Source: DATNNN01 sp035601815 (GTDB lineage: Bacteria; Pseudomonadota; Alphaproteobacteria; Rhizobiales; Xanthobacteraceae). From it: a stretch of DNA of 7,703 bases. Location: NCBI GenBank assembly GCA_035601815.1, contig DATNNN010000098.1, positions 1 to 7,703 on the forward strand, written 5' to 3'. The position numbers and the translations under genes were made by a program. The notes beneath the pieces are model-generated. The model searched no databases. It was not told where the DNA came from and saw only the letters and a program-made list of their open reading frames with translations. Shown piece after piece: positions 1-7,703 of this stretch; position 1 is the stretch's first letter; each line of letters starts with the position of its first letter.

Positions 1-362
1 ACATGCCCGCGGGCGAGCTCGAGCGCGGGCTCTTCCTGAACGAGCTTCGCCACCGCGGCCGCCATCTCCTCGACCATGCCCACGTGCACCATCACGTGGA
101 GGACGATCACTATTTCCCGCGCTTTAAGCGCGCCTACCCGCGCCTGGCGCGGCCGATCGATCTCCTCGACGCCGATCACCGGGCGCTGGAGGCGAACCTC
201 GCCGCGGTCGAGGCGCACCTGCGCGGGCTCTTGAGTGAGACGGCCGATCGCGACACGGTTGGCCGGGCGCTCGACGACGCCCGCGCGCTCGACCGGCTGC
301 TCAACCGGCACATCGCCGACGAGGAGGACATCGTCATTCCCGTGCTGCTGCAGGACCGCTAG
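1..362 (+). CDS. Hemerythrin-like HHE-domain protein, 5' end cut by window edge
   Basis: This looks like a hemerythrin/HHE cation-binding protein, a four-helix bundle that holds a non-haem di-iron centre in family members with a full ligand set. Numbering from the ATG at position 3, the visible ligand-type motifs are HHHVEDDHYFP (residues 29-39), LLDADHRALE (54-63, H59) and RHIADEEDIVIPVLL (102-116, H103 and E107). The last is the typical H-x3-E ending of the family. The first helix, which normally carries an early His, is not visible and the frame is open at the left edge. The true start is therefore probably upstream and the ATG at 3 may be internal. The stop is TAG at 360-362. yjbQ follows 51 bases later on the same strand, so co-transcription is possible. 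Oxygen, NO or iron sensing are roles known in the family, but nothing here selects one. The family call is fairly secure; the function is open. Confidence 0.8.
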   Translation, partial: MPAGELERGLFLNELRHRGRHLLDHAHVHHHVEDDHYFPRFKRAYPRLARPIDLLDADHRALEANLAAVEAHLRGLLSETADRDTVGRALDDARALDRLLNRHIADEEDIVIPVLLQDR

Positions 363-413
363 GGCCGGCTTCTGCACGGCGGCGCGGGGCTGTACCTTCC
401 GCCCGGAGGACTC

Positions 414-830
414 ATGCGCCAGGCCCTGCACACGCTGAACGTCGAAACCCGCGGCAAGGGGCTCGTCGAGATCACCGGCGAGGTGAAGCGCTGGCTCGCC
501 GGGCAGGGGATCGCGACGGGGCTGCTGACCCTCTACATCCGCCACACGTCAGCATCCTTGCTGATCCAGGAGAACGCCGACCCGGATGTGCAGAAGGATC
601 TCGCGGCGTTCTTCGAGGACGTGGCGCCCGAAACACGATCCTACGTGCACGACACCGAGGGGCTGGACGACATGCCCGCCCACATCCGCGCCGCGCTGAC
701 GCAGACGCACCTCGCGATCCCGGTCACCGCCGGCCAGATGCTGCTCGGCAAGTGGCAGGGCATCTTTTTGTTCGAGCACCGAAAGAGCCCACATACGCGG
801 GAGATCGTGCTGCATCTTCTGGGCGAGTAG
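414..830 (+). CDS. yjbQ: YjbQ/UPF0047 family protein (secondary thiamine-phosphate synthase family)
   Basis: This is a complete 138-residue protein, the same length as E. coli YjbQ. The family signature is visible throughout: RHTSASLLIQENADPDVQKD (43-62), YVHDTEGLDDMPAHI (77-91), then IPV and GKWQGIFLFEHR (112-123), with a C-terminal GE. The conserved histidines (H44, H79, H90) probably bind metal or anion, as proposed from family structures. Some members show weak thiamine-phosphate synthase activity and can rescue thiE mutants, but the physiological role remains uncertain. The start is supported by GGAGGA at 405-410, just before the ATG. One oddity is Lys at residue 113, where E. coli YjbQ has Thr (GTWQG). 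The gene lies 51 bases after the hemerythrin-like gene on the same strand and could share its transcript. The protein looks cytosolic, with no signal peptide or membrane segment. Confidence 0.92.
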   Translation: MRQALHTLNVETRGKGLVEITGEVKRWLAGQGIATGLLTLYIRHTSASLLIQENADPDVQKDLAAFFEDVAPETRSYVHDTEGLDDMPAHIRAALTQTHLAIPVTAGQMLLGKWQGIFLFEHRKSPHTREIVLHLLGE

Positions 831-837
831 GCGCCGC

Positions 838-906
838 CCGCTGACAGGCGCGCGCCGGCGCGTAGCCCCCGAAGTCCGCTGACAGAAGCGCGCCGGTGCG
901 CTAGCC
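838..906 (+). repeat. Imperfect tandem repeat, two copies with 38-base period
   Basis: Copy 1 (838-867) and copy 2 (876-906) both begin CCGCTGACAG and both end TAGCC. Between these ends they differ by about three substitutions and one single-base indel. Each copy has a GC-rich palindromic core: CGCGCCGGCGCG at 851-862, which is a perfect palindrome, and AGCGCGCCGGTGCGCT at 887-902, which has one mismatch. The array fills the gap between yjbQ and the glsB-like gene. Because each copy contains a -35-like and a -10-like hexamer at correct spacing, it reads best as a duplicated promoter unit. Confidence 0.75.
841..868 (+). promoter_or_regulatory. Possible promoter 1 (distal copy) for the GlsB-like gene
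   Basis: CTGACA (841-846) and TAGCCC (863-868) are separated by 16 bases. The -35 matches TTGACA in five of six positions, while the -10 is a weak GC-rich variant. It is the distal copy of the duplicated unit. Its shorter spacer and poorer -10 suggest it is weaker than the proximal copy. Confidence 0.3.
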
Positions 907-907
907 T
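879..907 (+). promoter_or_regulatory. Possible housekeeping promoter 2 (proximal copy) for the GlsB-like gene
   Basis: CTGACA (879-884) is followed by exactly 17 bases and TAGCCT (902-907), a plausible high-GC alphaproteobacterial housekeeping promoter. Transcription would start near 914, leaving a leader of about 30 bases before the ATG at 943 that includes the purine-rich GGGAAGGGG ribosome-binding stretch (928-936). No EcfG-type GGAAC/CGTT pair is seen here. Confidence 0.45.
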
Positions 908-942
908 TTCCTCGGGGAAACGCTGCAGGGAAGGGGAACGCC

Positions 943-1206
943 ATGTCGGACGAAGGACTTCTTGTCATTCTGCTGGTCGGCCTCATCGCCGGCTGGCTTG
1001 CCGGCCAGATCGTGCGCGGCACCGGATACGGTCTCGTCGCCGATATGGCGCTCGGCATCGTCGGCGCCGTGATCGGCAGCTGGCTGCTGCCGAAGCTCGG
1101 CATCCGTCTCGGCGGCGGCATCCTCCCGTCGATCATCGTCGCCACCATCGGCGCCATTTTGCTGCTGATCGTGCTGCGCCTGGTGAATCGCGGCGGGCGA
1201 TGGTGA
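943..1206 (+). CDS. GlsB/YeaQ/YmgE-family small membrane protein (transglycosylase-associated)
   Basis: This 87-residue protein is almost entirely hydrophobic, with three likely membrane segments at about residues 6-24, 31-50 and 59-79. Glycines are spaced in helix-packing patterns (GLIAGWLAG at 13-21, GIVGAVIGSWLLP at 38-50). Length, topology and the glycine pattern match the GlsB/YeaQ/YmgE family (also named transglycosylase-associated protein). These are inner-membrane proteins often induced by stress, and their molecular function is unknown. The start is supported by GGAAGGGG at 929-936 before the ATG. The gene has its own promoter-like region, the duplicated unit at 838-907, and an intergenic palindromic repeat follows its stop by about 20 bases and may end transcription. 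It is probably transcribed alone. Confidence 0.88.
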   Translation: MSDEGLLVILLVGLIAGWLAGQIVRGTGYGLVADMALGIVGAVIGSWLLPKLGIRLGGGILPSIIVATIGAILLLIVLRLVNRGGRW

Positions 1207-1227
1207 GGGGCGTTCTTCCTCTCCACT

Positions 1228-1312
1228 GTCATGCCCGGGCTTGACCCGGGCATCCACGTCTTCCTTGCCGAACGCTCGTTCGTGGATGGCCGGGACAAGT
1301 CCGGCCATGACG
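1228..1312. repeat. Interspersed palindromic repeat (rhizobial intergenic type)
   Basis: Two arms of about 31 bases, 1228-1258 and 1281-1312, are inverted copies of each other with a few mismatches around a 22-base centre. Each arm is itself a hairpin. The left has ATGCCCGGG (1231-1239), loop CTTGA, CCCGGGCAT (1245-1253). The right has ATGGCCGG (1286-1293), a 7-base loop, CCGGCCAT (1301-1308). Sequences of this form (GTCATG..CCGGG..TTG..CCCGGGCATCCACG) are very common between genes in Bradyrhizobium-like genomes. It lies between the convergent glsB-like and uvrA genes and could act as a bidirectional terminator or mRNA-end stabiliser. Short reading frames through it (peptides such as MPGLDPGIH) are repeat-derived artefacts. 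Confidence 0.85.
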
Positions 1313-1319
1313 TGCGTAT

Positions 1320-1503
1320 TTGTTCTCGCGAGCGGCATCCGCCCCGAGGCTTGAGACGCAACTCCGTCCGCCGAAGAAGGGCGGCGCGGGACGCCGGGGC
1401 CTTGCGGACCCCGCGGGCCTCGGTGCCTCGCGGCAACGAGGCGACCGTGCCGGAATTGACGCGGACTCCGCCGGTCTCCCGGCGCCCCGCACGCGGTGTT
1501 TGA
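1320..1503. repeat. Highly structured intergenic block, probable second repeat element
   Basis: This is non-coding sequence with nested complementarity. The outer arms GCGGGACGCCGGG (1386-1398) and CCCGGCGCCCCGC (1478-1490) pair at 12 of 13 positions. Inside lies GCCTCG-CGGCAA-CGAGGC (1425-1442), a perfect 6-base stem. Just left of the outer arm is CCGCC-GAAGAAG-GGCGG (1368-1384). The order of hairpins resembles long intergenic repeats I associate with Bradyrhizobium/Rhodopseudomonas chromosomes, but that is memory and not a search result. No reading frame here looks like a real protein. From 1504 to 1629 I see only the hairpin at 1522-1539 and otherwise featureless GC-rich sequence up to the end of uvrA. 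Confidence 0.5.
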
Positions 1504-1521
1504 AGCTTGCTCCGCAACAAC

Positions 1522-1539
1522 CCCGGTGGACTGACCGGG
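1522..1539 (-). terminator. Weak candidate terminator hairpin downstream of uvrA
   Basis: CCCGGT (1522-1527), loop GGACTG, ACCGGG (1534-1539) is a perfect 6-base stem. On the uvrA strand it lies about 90 bases after the stop codon and is followed by GTTGTTG rather than a run of T. It is therefore a poor intrinsic terminator and could equally belong to the structured repeat block. Confidence 0.25.
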
Positions 1540-1629
1540 CCGCCTTCGTCGAGGCGCCCACGCTCTATCCACCGCTGGCGGACCTCCTCGGCAACGCTAC
1601 GCAGGCAAGTCCGCGAAGCTGTGCGTGGG

Positions 1630-4563
<2,934 letters not shown>

Positions 4564-4609
4564 GAAATTTCAACGCGTGACGCGGCGAATCCGTCGCGCT
4601 CGGGATCGG

Positions 4610-4624
4610 GAACGTAACGGGAAC
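4610..4624 (-). promoter_or_regulatory. LexA (SOS) box of uvrA
   Basis: GAAC-GTAACGG-GAAC on the + strand reads GTTC-CCGTTAC-GTTC on the uvrA strand. This is an exact match to the direct-repeat LexA site of alphaproteobacteria (GTTC-N7-GTTC). It ends 46 bases before the uvrA start. On the uvrA strand the preceding bases make TTGTTC, so the box may overlap a -35 element, the usual position for LexA repression. It lies over 100 bases from the cyclase start and upstream of that gene's likely -10, so uvrA is the expected target. Confidence 0.85.
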
Positions 4625-4650
4625 AAGCGGGCTTCGCTAGTCGCGAATTC

Positions 4651-4668
4651 GGCTGTTCGGGAACGGCC
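4651..4668. promoter_or_regulatory. Operator-like palindrome in the uvrA/cyclase divergent region
   Basis: GGCTGTTC-GG-GAACGGCC has eight-base arms that pair throughout, with one T-G pair. It contains a third copy of CGGGAAC (4658-4664); the other two, at 4607-4613 and 4618-4624, make up the LexA box. The half-sites here face each other, unlike the direct-repeat LexA box, so a second regulator, or chance in GC-rich DNA, is as likely as LexA. A nearby smaller hairpin is TTCGC-TAGTC-GCGAA at 4633-4647. Confidence 0.3.
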
Positions 4669-4715
4669 GATAGATAGGGACAAACCGGGGCAAACGGAAG
4701 CCCGCCTGACCACGC

Positions 4716-4721
4716 TATACT
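4716..4721 (+). promoter_or_regulatory. Candidate -10 element of the adenylate cyclase gene
   Basis: TATACT stands out in a GC-rich region and lies ten bases before the ATG at 4731. Used as a -10 box, transcription would begin at about 4728, giving a leaderless or nearly leaderless mRNA. This agrees with the absence of any Shine-Dalgarno sequence before the ATG. No good -35 hexamer is seen 16-18 bases upstream, which keeps confidence low. Confidence 0.35.
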
Positions 4722-4730
4722 CGGCTGACG

Positions 4731-6491
4731 ATGAGCACTGGACGCGTCGAACGCAAGCTCGCGGCGATCATGGCCGCCGACCTTGCCAACTATTCCCGCC
4801 TCATGGGCGAGAACGAGGAGGGCACCCACGCCGCGCTCAAGGCGTGCCGGGGCGAATTGGTCGAGCCCAGGGTGGCGGAGCATCGCGGCCGCATCGTCAA
4901 GACCACCGGCGATGGGCTGTTGATCGCCTTCGACAGCGTGCTCGATGCGGTGCGCTGTGCGGTCGCCATCCAGGAGGCGATGAGCGCGCGCAACGCGGCC
5001 GTGCCGGAAGCCGAGCGCATGGTTTTCCGCGTCGGCATCAACGTCGGAGACGTCATTGTCGACGGCGACGACATTTACGGCGACGGCGTCAACGTAGCGG
5101 CGCGCCTGGAAGGCCAGGCCGACCCGGGCGGCATCTTCGTGTCCGCCCGCGTCCAGGAGGACACGGTCGGCCGCTTGGAGATCGGCTTCGAGGATTTGGG
5201 CGAGCGGCAGCTCAAGAACATCGAGCGGCCGGTGCGCATCTTCCGCGTGCTGCTCGGCGCCGACGGCAAGGCGCAATCGCGACGTCCGGCATTACCGAGC
5301 TTCGGAAACCGGCCAGCGTTTGCCGTCTTGCCCTTCGCCAACACCAGCGGCGACCCCGAGCAGGAATATTTCGCCGACGGCATCAGCGAGGACCTGATGT
5401 CAGCGATCTCGATCTGGTCCCGCTTCCCGGTGATCTCGCGCAACTCTTCGTTCGCATACAAAGGCCGCTCGGTCGACATCAAGCAGGTGGGTCGCGAGCT
5501 CGGTGCCCGCTACGTGCTCGAAGGCAGCGTGCGCAAGGCCGGCAACCGGGTGCGCATCACTGCCCAATTCACCGACGCCGAGACCGGGCACCAGCTGTGG
5601 GCCGAGCGCTACGACCGCGAGATCGACGACATCTTCGCGATCCAGGACGAGATCACCGCGAGCATCGTCGCTGCGGTGGAGCCCGAGCTGCTCGAGGTGG
5701 AGGAGCGCCGGGCGAGCCGCACGGCCAATCTCGCGGCCTACGATCTCGTCCAGCGCGGCAACTGGTATCACAACAAGTACACCCACGACGACGCGCTCGA
5801 AGCCCAGCGGCTGTATGCGGCGGCGATCGAGACCGATCGCGACTACGCCCCGGCCTACGCCGCCATGGCCTACACCAAGTACTGGACGGCGCAGATGCGC
5901 TGGACGAACGATTATGAGGGCGGCCTCAAGGAGGCGCAGGAGTTCGCCCGCAAGGCGCTGGCCCTCGACCCGAAGGACGCCCGCGGCCATATGTATTTCG
6001 GGCAGATCTGCCTGTGGCTGCGCCAGCACGACGACGCCGTGCGCGAGACCCGGCGCGCGGTGGAGATCAACCCGAGTCTGGCGCAGGCGTATTCCGTTCT
6101 CGGCTATGCGCTGAATTGCGTCGGCGAGTTCGAGGAAGCGCTGACCACGGTGAACCATTCGCTGCGGCTGCGGCCCAACGACCGCACGCTCGCCCGCTGT
6201 ATTCCGGCGCTCTCCGTGGCGCACTATCAGCTCGGCGCCTACGGCCCGGCGGAGGAGATCGCTCGACGCGCAGTCGCCATGAACTCGATCTATTGGATGG
6301 GCCACCAGATGCTGGCCGCGAGCGCCGGGCAGCTTGGGCACGGCGATGCGGCCGCGAGCGAGGTGGCCGAGATTCGCCGGCGCGATCCCGAGATGACGCG
6401 TAAGGCCTACAGCGGCCGGTTTCCGTTCCGCGATCCGGTGCATACCGAGCGGATCGAGGAGGGCCTGATCAAGGCCGGCTGGAGCGGCTAG
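4731..6491 (+). CDS. Class III adenylate cyclase with TolB-like and TPR regions
   Basis: A 586-residue protein predicted to convert ATP to cAMP. The cyclase homology domain covers about residues 5-170, and every catalytic position of class III enzymes is present: metal-binding D17 (AADLANYSRLM) and D61 (KTTGDG), the ATP-selecting pair K57 and D114 (DDIYG), and transition-state residues N121 and R125 (NVAAR). The Lys/Asp pair favours adenylate over guanylate cyclase. Next comes a TolB-like region (about 196-320) that begins FAVLPFANTSGDPEQEYFADG and includes YVLEGSVRK. The rest is helical with TPR units, clearest at about 405-490. No signal peptide or membrane segment is visible, so it is probably cytosolic, with the C-terminal parts likely serving sensing or protein contacts. 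This architecture occurs in many copies in rhizobia and the signals are mostly unknown. The start matches the usual family N-terminus (RVERKLAAI) but has no Shine-Dalgarno. It is divergent from uvrA. Confidence 0.93.
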   Translation: MSTGRVERKLAAIMAADLANYSRLMGENEEGTHAALKACRGELVEPRVAEHRGRIVKTTGDGLLIAFDSVLDAVRCAVAIQEAMSARNAAVPEAERMVFRVGINVGDVIVDGDDIYGDGVNVAARLEGQADPGGIFVSARVQEDTVGRLEIGFEDLGERQLKNIERPVRIFRVLLGADGKAQSRRPALPSFGNRPAFAVLPFANTSGDPEQEYFADGISEDLMSAISIWSRFPVISRNSSFAYKGRSVDIKQVGRELGARYVLEGSVRKAGNRVRITAQFTDAETGHQLWAERYDREIDDIFAIQDEITASIVAAVEPELLEVEERRASRTANLAAYDLVQRGNWYHNKYTHDDALEAQRLYAAAIETDRDYAPAYAAMAYTKYWTAQMRWTNDYEGGLKEAQEFARKALALDPKDARGHMYFGQICLWLRQHDDAVRETRRAVEINPSLAQAYSVLGYALNCVGEFEEALTTVNHSLRLRPNDRTLARCIPALSVAHYQLGAYGPAEEIARRAVAMNSIYWMGHQMLAASAGQLGHGDAAASEVAEIRRRDPEMTRKAYSGRFPFRDPVHTERIEEGLIKAGWSG

Positions 6492-6550
6492 AGCGCAGGC
6501 AGCGCGGCCGGGACAATAGCCCGCGTGGTCGCATTAAGGTGACGTAAATT

Positions 6551-6576
6551 GGAACCGAGTGTAACATCAATACGTT
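6551..6576 (+). promoter_or_regulatory. EcfG (general stress response) promoter of ku-ligD
   Basis: GGAAC (6551-6555) and CGTT (6573-6576) are separated by 17 bases, an exact match to the promoter recognised by EcfG/RpoE2-type sigma factors in alphaproteobacteria (GGAAC-N16-17-CGTT). Transcription would start at about 6583, leaving a leader of about 20 bases that contains GGAG at 6593-6596 before the ATG at 6604. It is the only such pair I noticed just upstream of a gene in this window. Confidence 0.8.
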
Positions 6577-6603
6577 GGTCGTTGGTTCTCACGGAGTAGC
6601 GTC

Positions 6604-7452
6604 ATGGCATCCCGCGCCTATTGGTCCGGCCAGATCCGCCTGTCCCTCGTCTCGATCCCGGTCGATGTGCTCCCCGCCACCCAGAGCGGGGCCAAGATCT
6701 CCTTCCATCAGATTCACAAGCCGAGCGGCGCCCGCGTCCGCTACCAGAAGATGGTCCCGGGCAAGGGCCCGGTGGAGAACGACGAGATCGTCAAGGGCTA
6801 CGAGCTCGACAAGGGCAAGTACGTGCTGCTCAGCGACGCCGAGATCGACAAGATCAAGCTCGCGGCCAAGAAGACCATCGACCTCGTGCAGTTCGTCGAC
6901 CTGAACGAGATCGACCCGGCCTTTTTCGAGCGCCCGTTCTTCGTCCTGCCCGAGGAGGACAGCGACGCCGAGGCGTTCGTGGTGCTGCGCGACGCGCTGC
7001 GCAAGAAGAAGAAAATGGGCCTCGGCCAGATCGTGATCCGCGGCAAAGGCTCGGTGGTGGCGATTCGGGCGTTCGGCAAGGGCATGATGCTGGAGACGCT
7101 GCGCTACGCCGGCGAGCTCAAGAAATCCGATACGGTGTTCAAGGCCATCCCCGATCTCAAGCCCGCGGCCGACCTCGTCGACCTCGCCGAGGAACTGATC
7201 GAGCGCAAGGCCAAGAAATTCGTCGCCAGCGCCTTCGTGGACACCTACGAGAAGGCGCTGCACGAGCTGATCGACGCCAAGGCCGAGCACCGCCAGGTGC
7301 GCGACATCGAGGAGCCGCAGCAGAGCGCGAAGGTCATCGATCTCATGGAGGCGCTGCGCAAGAGCGTCGGCCGTGGCGGCAAGGAGACCGGGCGCGGCGC
7401 GAAGAACGGCCGCAACGGCAAGGTCGCCCGCGGACGGCGGAGCGCCGCGTAA
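6604..7452 (+). CDS. ku: Bacterial Ku protein, non-homologous end joining
   Basis: Bacterial Ku forms a homodimeric ring that threads onto DNA double-strand ends and recruits LigD. The 282 residues fit the family's usual length. The N-terminus RAYWSGQIRLSLVSIPVDV is typical, and the core continues through ISFHQIHKPSG, the KGYEL motif, FVDLNEIDPAFFERPFFVLP and a C-terminal ALHELIDAK (about 218-226) that closes the conserved region. From about residue 252 the tail is rich in Arg, Lys and Gly (11 basic of 31 residues), like the basic tails that contribute to DNA binding in other bacterial Ku proteins. The start is supported by GGAG at 6593-6596. An EcfG-type promoter lies just upstream, so induction by general stress or stationary phase is expected. 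ligD starts nine bases after the stop, in the same frame, which makes a two-gene operon. Confidence 0.97.
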   Translation: MASRAYWSGQIRLSLVSIPVDVLPATQSGAKISFHQIHKPSGARVRYQKMVPGKGPVENDEIVKGYELDKGKYVLLSDAEIDKIKLAAKKTIDLVQFVDLNEIDPAFFERPFFVLPEEDSDAEAFVVLRDALRKKKKMGLGQIVIRGKGSVVAIRAFGKGMMLETLRYAGELKKSDTVFKAIPDLKPAADLVDLAEELIERKAKKFVASAFVDTYEKALHELIDAKAEHRQVRDIEEPQQSAKVIDLMEALRKSVGRGGKETGRGAKNGRNGKVARGRRSAA

Positions 7453-7461
7453 GGTCGCGCC

Positions 7462-7703
7462 GTGCTGCGCGACCGGCTGGAGAAATATCGCGCCAAGCGT
7501 GACTTCCGCGAGACCCCCGAGCCTGCCGGCCCGCGCAAGCAAAGGGGCAAGGGCCGCCGTTACCTGATCCAGAAGCACGACGCGACCCGTGTGCATTATG
7601 ACTTCCGCCTTGAGCACAACGGCGTCTTGCTGAGCTGGGCTATCCCCAAGGGGCCGAGCCTCGATCCCGCCGACAAGCGCCTCGCCGTGCACGTGGAGGA
7701 CCA
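7462..7703 (+). CDS. ligD: ATP-dependent DNA ligase LigD, N-terminal phosphoesterase domain, 3' end cut by window edge
   Basis: The frame beginning with GTG at 7462 encodes 80 residues up to the window end. They match the start of LigD's 3'-phosphoesterase domain: YRAKRDFRETPEP (9-21), then YLIQKHDATRVHYDFRLEHN (34-53), SWAIPKGPS and RLAVHVED. H39, H45, D47 and R49 correspond to the catalytic metal-binding set of Pseudomonas LigD. A further catalytic His is expected next, and the final bases CA agree with it. This domain trims 3' ends before ligation, and ligase and polymerase domains normally follow, out of view. The domain sits at the N-terminus, as in Pseudomonas-type LigD. GTG is the first start codon in this frame after the ku stop; only AAGG (7451-7454) could serve as a ribosome-binding site, so translational coupling to ku is likely. 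Whether the gene is full length cannot be judged. Confidence 0.93.
   Translation, partial: MLRDRLEKYRAKRDFRETPEPAGPRKQRGKGRRYLIQKHDATRVHYDFRLEHNGVLLSWAIPKGPSLDPADKRLAVHVED

Noticed and set aside
838..906. Possible CRISPR-like array
   Set aside because: There are only two imperfect copies with an 8-base gap, no spacers of regular length and no cas genes. The promoter-unit reading explains the conserved hexamers better.
1231..1503. Small frames across the intergenic region, both strands
   Set aside because: Their starts lie in the palindromic repeat (peptides such as MPGLDPGIH and HVMAGLVPAIH are typical repeat translations), and no ribosome-binding site or conserved protein pattern is visible.
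5400..6443. Open frame on the - strand opposite the cyclase gene (347 codons)
   Set aside because: It is antisense to a well-supported protein with intact catalytic residues, and its own translation shows no domain.
6503..6525. Hairpin CGCGG/CCGCG after the cyclase gene as a terminator
   Set aside because: The stem is only five bases, the loop is 13 bases and no T-run follows, so it is not distinguishable from chance in this GC-rich sequence.
7450..7464. ku-ligD as a fused gene broken by a nonsense mutation
   Set aside because: Ku ends with a normal basic tail and LigD begins with a normal N-terminus right after a GTG start. Separate adjacent genes are the standard arrangement, so a pseudogene reading is not needed.
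6589..7692. Open frame on the - strand opposite ku and ligD (367 codons)
   Set aside because: It spans both genes and their junction, has biased composition and no motif, and is a shadow of high-GC coding on the + strand.

Overview
The window is GC-rich (roughly two thirds G+C by eye) and reads as chromosomal DNA from an alphaproteobacterium of the order Hyphomicrobiales, probably in or near the Bradyrhizobium/Rhodopseudomonas/Xanthobacteraceae group. Four things point there: an alphaproteobacterial-type LexA site (GAAC-N7-GAAC) in front of uvrA, an EcfG-type general-stress promoter (GGAAC-N17-CGTT) in front of ku, a class III adenylate cyclase of the cyclase/TolB-like/TPR type that is abundant in rhizobia, and an intergenic palindromic repeat typical of these genomes. 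This placement is inference from sequence character, not from a search.

Layout. Positions 1-830 (+) hold the end of a hemerythrin-like HHE protein, cut by the window edge, followed by a complete YjbQ/UPF0047 protein. Positions 838-907 hold two imperfect copies of a promoter-like unit (CTGACA, 16-17 bases, TAGCC) leading into a small GlsB/YeaQ-type membrane protein (943-1206, +). Positions 1207-1629 have no gene but carry an interspersed palindromic repeat and a second, heavily structured block. Positions 1630-4563 (-) are uvrA, the damage-recognition ATPase of nucleotide excision repair. The 167-base divergent region 4564-4730 contains the LexA box, a separate palindrome and a TATACT box. Positions 4731-6491 (+) encode the cyclase/TolB-like/TPR protein. 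Positions 6604-7703 (+) are the two-gene non-homologous end-joining module: ku complete, and the start of ligD, which runs off the window.

How the genes relate. Two DNA-repair systems lie close together but appear wired to different signals. uvrA carries an SOS site, whereas ku-ligD carries a general-stress (EcfG) promoter, which suits end-joining of double-strand breaks in non-growing cells. The cyclase between them would make cAMP; no functional link to repair is visible. The GlsB-like protein and the hemerythrin-like protein fit a stress-related neighbourhood only loosely.

I see no convincing previously undescribed multi-gene system. The points most worth a second look are regulatory (the EcfG site, the LexA site, the duplicated promoter unit), the structured intergenic block at about 1320-1540, and the same-frame ku/ligD junction separated by one stop codon.
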